Made by a program: the position numbers and the translations under genes
Assembly: GCF_900104035.1 (NCBI RefSeq)
Contig: NZ_FNIT01000006.1
Span: forward strand, 62,001-126,000
DNA from: Aureimonas jatrophae
GTDB lineage: Bacteria > Pseudomonadota > Alphaproteobacteria > Rhizobiales > Rhizobiaceae
Direction of reading: 5' to 3'
Length of the DNA: 64,000 nucleotides
The notes under the pieces: generated by a model
Seen by the model: only the letters and a program-made list of their open reading frames with translations
What the model was told of the DNA's origin: nothing
Database searches by the model: none
Shown: positions 61,859 to 64,000 of the stretch, piece by piece
Layout: each line of letters opens with the position of its first letter
Position numbering within the stretch: position 1 is the first letter of the stretch

Positions 61859-61896
61859 CAGGACAATGCCGCCATGAGGCCTAGCATCCAACGGAT

Positions 61897-61912
61897 TTGA
61901 CCAGTTGGTAAA
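61897..61912 (+). promoter_or_regulatory. RutR-type operator upstream of preT
   Basis: TTGACCA-GT-TGGTAAA matches the RutR consensus TTGACCA-NN-TGGTCAA at all but one base. RutR-type TetR repressors sense uracil or related compounds and control pyrimidine breakdown (family knowledge). It sits 142 bp before preT and only 34 bp outside the transposon copy of the target duplication, so the insertion spared it. Confidence 0.65.
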
Positions 61913-62053
61913 ATAATTTGACGCGTCCCGGTTTCTGGGATCATTCTCATCTGGAACGGTTCAAGACGATCCGCTCTCCAGGGGATCGCTCCGAACCGCG
62001 AGGATCATCCGCCCTTCGCGTCGGTCGGCGCTTCGGGCCATGGAGGCGCGTTC

Positions 62054-63472
62054 ATGCAGCAGCAGCTTGGTCCCGACATCGCCCACGGGCGCCTCGAAGC
62101 CGCCGACATCGCGAGCGGCTTCTCCGATCTTCACCCGCCGCTGGAAGCGCATGAGGCGTTGGTGGAGGCCGATCGCTGCTACTTCTGCTTCGATGCCCCC
62201 TGCATGCAGGCCTGCCCGACCTCGATCGACGTGCCTCTCTTCATCCGGCAGATCCAGACGGGTACGCCCCTGGCAGCGGGCCGCACGATTCTCGACAGCA
62301 ATATCCTGGGCGGCATGTGCGCCCGCGTCTGCCCGACCGAGACGCTGTGCGAGGAGGCCTGCGTGCGCGAGGCGGCCGAGGGCAAGCCGGTGAAGATCGG
62401 CATGTTGCAGCGCTTCGCGACGGACCGGGTGCTGGAGACCGGCGACCATCCGTTCGATCGCGCGCCCGAGACCGGTTGCAGAGTGGCCGTCGTCGGCGCG
62501 GGACCGGCGGGGCTGTCCTGTGCCCATCGGCTTGCGATGCTCGGACACGACGTCACGCTGTTCGATGCCAGGCCCAAGGCCGGCGGTCTCAACGAGTACG
62601 GTATCGCCGCCTACAAGGCGACCAACGGCTTCGCGCAGGCCGAGGTCGACTTCGTGCTCGGCATCGGCGGCATCCGGCTTGAGACCGGCAAGGTCCTCGG
62701 TCGCGACATTCATCTGGCGGACTTGCGAGCCGACTTCGACGCGGTGTTCCTCGGCATCGGTCTGTCGGGCGTCAACGCGCTCGGCGCCGAAGGCGAGGCC
62801 GCCGCCGGGTCGCACGATGCGGTCGCGTGGATCGCCGATCTGCGTCAGACCGTCGACCTCGCGCAACTGCCGGTCGGGCGACGCGTCGTGGTGGTGGGCG
62901 GCGGCATGACGGCGGTGGACGCGGCCGTGCAGGCCAAGGCTCTCGGCGCCGAGGACGTGACGCTCGTCTACCGGCGCGGGCGCGCCGCGATGAACGCCTC
63001 GCGCTACGAGCAGGAACTGGCCCAGACCCGCGGTGTCCATATCCGCTGCAACCTCGCGCCGCGCCGGATCCTGGCCGAGAACGGCCACGTGACCGGGATC
63101 GAGCTGGAGCGCACGCGAGAGGAGGGCGGATCGCTCCGCTACACCGGCGAGACCCTGGTGATCGAGGCCGACCAGGTGTTCAAGGCAATCGGCCAGCAAC
63201 TCGTCGCGGATGGCCTGTCGAACGAGACCGACGGCCTTGCGCTGGATGGCGGCCGGATCCGGGTCGACGGCGAACGGCGTACGAGTCTGTCGCGCGTCTG
63301 GGCGGGCGGCGACTGCGTCACCGGCGGCTCCGACCTCACCGTCGTCGCGGTGGAAGATGGCAAGGTCGCGGCCCTGTCGATCGACACCGCCTTGCGCGCC
63401 GCCGCCATTCCCGCGGGCCTGGCCGGACGCCTCCTCGACGCCGCGACCCCTCTTCACGCCCCCGAGCGCTGA
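62054..63472 (+). CDS. preT: NAD-dependent dihydropyrimidine dehydrogenase subunit PreT
   Basis: 472 residues. N-terminal GltD-like iron-sulfur part with two Cys clusters (CYFCFDAPCMQACPTSID, GGMCARVCPTETLCEEACVR). FAD site VAVVGAGPAGLSCAHRLAML, NAD(P) site RVVVVGGGMTAVDAAVQAK, and WAGGDCVTGGSDLTVVAVEDG at the end. With PreA it reduces uracil and thymine to the dihydro forms, the first step of reductive pyrimidine breakdown. It is 15 bp from preA. Confidence 0.92.
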   Translation: MQQQLGPDIAHGRLEAADIASGFSDLHPPLEAHEALVEADRCYFCFDAPCMQACPTSIDVPLFIRQIQTGTPLAAGRTILDSNILGGMCARVCPTETLCEEACVREAAEGKPVKIGMLQRFATDRVLETGDHPFDRAPETGCRVAVVGAGPAGLSCAHRLAMLGHDVTLFDARPKAGGLNEYGIAAYKATNGFAQAEVDFVLGIGGIRLETGKVLGRDIHLADLRADFDAVFLGIGLSGVNALGAEGEAAAGSHDAVAWIADLRQTVDLAQLPVGRRVVVVGGGMTAVDAAVQAKALGAEDVTLVYRRGRAAMNASRYEQELAQTRGVHIRCNLAPRRILAENGHVTGIELERTREEGGSLRYTGETLVIEADQVFKAIGQQLVADGLSNETDGLALDGGRIRVDGERRTSLSRVWAGGDCVTGGSDLTVVAVEDGKVAALSIDTALRAAAIPAGLAGRLLDAATPLHAPER

Positions 63473-63487
63473 CACGGAGACCGATCC

Positions 63488-64000
63488 ATGGCCGACCTAT
63501 CGACGAGCTTCCTCGGTATCCGATCGCCCAACCCGTTCTGGCTGGCCTCCGCGCCGCCCACCGACAAGGAGTACAACGTCCAGCGCGCCTTCGAGCAGGG
63601 CTGGGGCGGCGTGGTCTGGAAGACGCTGGGCGAGGGTGACCCGGTGGTCAACGTCAACGGCCCCCGCTACGGCGCGATCCACGGGCCCGACCGGCGCCTG
63701 TTGGGCCTCAACAACATCGAGCTCATCACCGACCGCTCGCTCGACACCAATCTCGAGGAGATCGCGCGGGTCAAGCGCAACTGGCCCGACCGGGCCATGA
63801 TCGTTTCGCTGATGGTGCCCTGCGAGGAGGACAGCTGGCAGCGCATCCTGAAGATGGTGGACCAGACGGGGGCGGACGGCGTCGAGCTCAACTTCGGCTG
63901 TCCGCACGGCATGTCGGAGCGCGGCATGGGATCGGCCGTCGGCCAAGTCCCCGAGTACATCGAGATGGTCGCACGCTGGTGCAAGCAGCACTCGCGCCTG
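63488..64000 (+). CDS. preA: NAD-dependent dihydropyrimidine dehydrogenase subunit PreA (cut by window edge)
   Basis: The first 171 residues of PreA: MADLSTSFLGIRSPNPFWLA, SAPPTDKEYNVQRAFEQGWG, GVELNFGCPHGMSERGMG, the dihydroorotate/dihydropyrimidine dehydrogenase FMN barrel with the active-site Cys in CPHGM. The C-terminal ferredoxin part lies beyond the window. Same operon as preT. Confidence 0.93.
   Translation, partial: MADLSTSFLGIRSPNPFWLASAPPTDKEYNVQRAFEQGWGGVVWKTLGEGDPVVNVNGPRYGAIHGPDRRLLGLNNIELITDRSLDTNLEEIARVKRNWPDRAMIVSLMVPCEEDSWQRILKMVDQTGADGVELNFGCPHGMSERGMGSAVGQVPEYIEMVARWCKQHSRL

Overview
The window looks like chromosome from a GC-rich alphaproteobacterium, probably Hyphomicrobiales (Rhizobiales). 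Pointers are the Mrp/Pha antiporter operon, the overlapping lpiA(mprF)-acvB pair typical of rhizobia and agrobacteria, and many ATGA/GTGA gene overlaps. A family-level guess (Aurantimonadaceae or Methylobacterium-like, because of the rhodopsin) would be only a guess.

The main object is a complete Tn7-like transposon of about 51.2 kb, from 10694 to 61858. Its ends are near-identical 26-bp inverted repeats starting TGTGCGTCGTCA, with internal repeats that look like TnsB-binding sites. It is flanked by a perfect 5-bp target duplication, CAGGA (10689-10693 and 61859-61863). The transposition genes tnsA-tnsB-tnsC-tniQ lie at the right end (56.8-61.7 kb). A second, long TniQ/TnsD-like protein lies near the left end (14.3-16.2 kb). 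Without the element, the host locus would read mrp operon / DUF423 / SDR / acvB-lpiA / intergenic / preT-preA, with a RutR-like operator still in front of preT.

Cargo from left to right: a DUF3606 protein; a short-Argonaute SPARDA-type defence operon (11.4-14.2 kb); the TnsD-like protein; small orphan genes beside an attC-like structure; an uncharacterised four-gene operon built around a soluble FtsH-like AAA+/M41 protease (17.2-20.9 kb); an MHYT-GGDEF-EAL protein; a DedA protein; a rhodopsin with its retinal-forming oxygenase (24.7-26.4 kb); an SDR, a GH15 glucosidase and a cytochrome bo-type quinol oxidase (26.7-33.4 kb); cupin, DoxX and GMC oxidoreductase genes; a CBASS-type locus (CD-NTase and HNH-SAVED effector, 36.6-39.8 kb); an IS3 remnant; a decaying metal/redox island with DUF305, DUF411 and a broken glutaredoxin; a fluoride channel under a fluoride riboswitch; an ECF sigma/anti-sigma module with two matching divergent promoters; a LysR/UDG/DsbA/TDT-exporter group; HupE behind a possible B12 element; and complete IS1182-like and damaged IS5 elements just before the tns genes.

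The element therefore combines target-selection and transposition genes, two nucleic-acid- or nucleotide-signalling defence systems, and a bioenergetic package (a light-driven pump with retinal synthesis, and a terminal quinol oxidase). Several cargo genes are pseudogenes or truncated, and insertion sequences sit among them, so the cargo seems to have been built up in layers.
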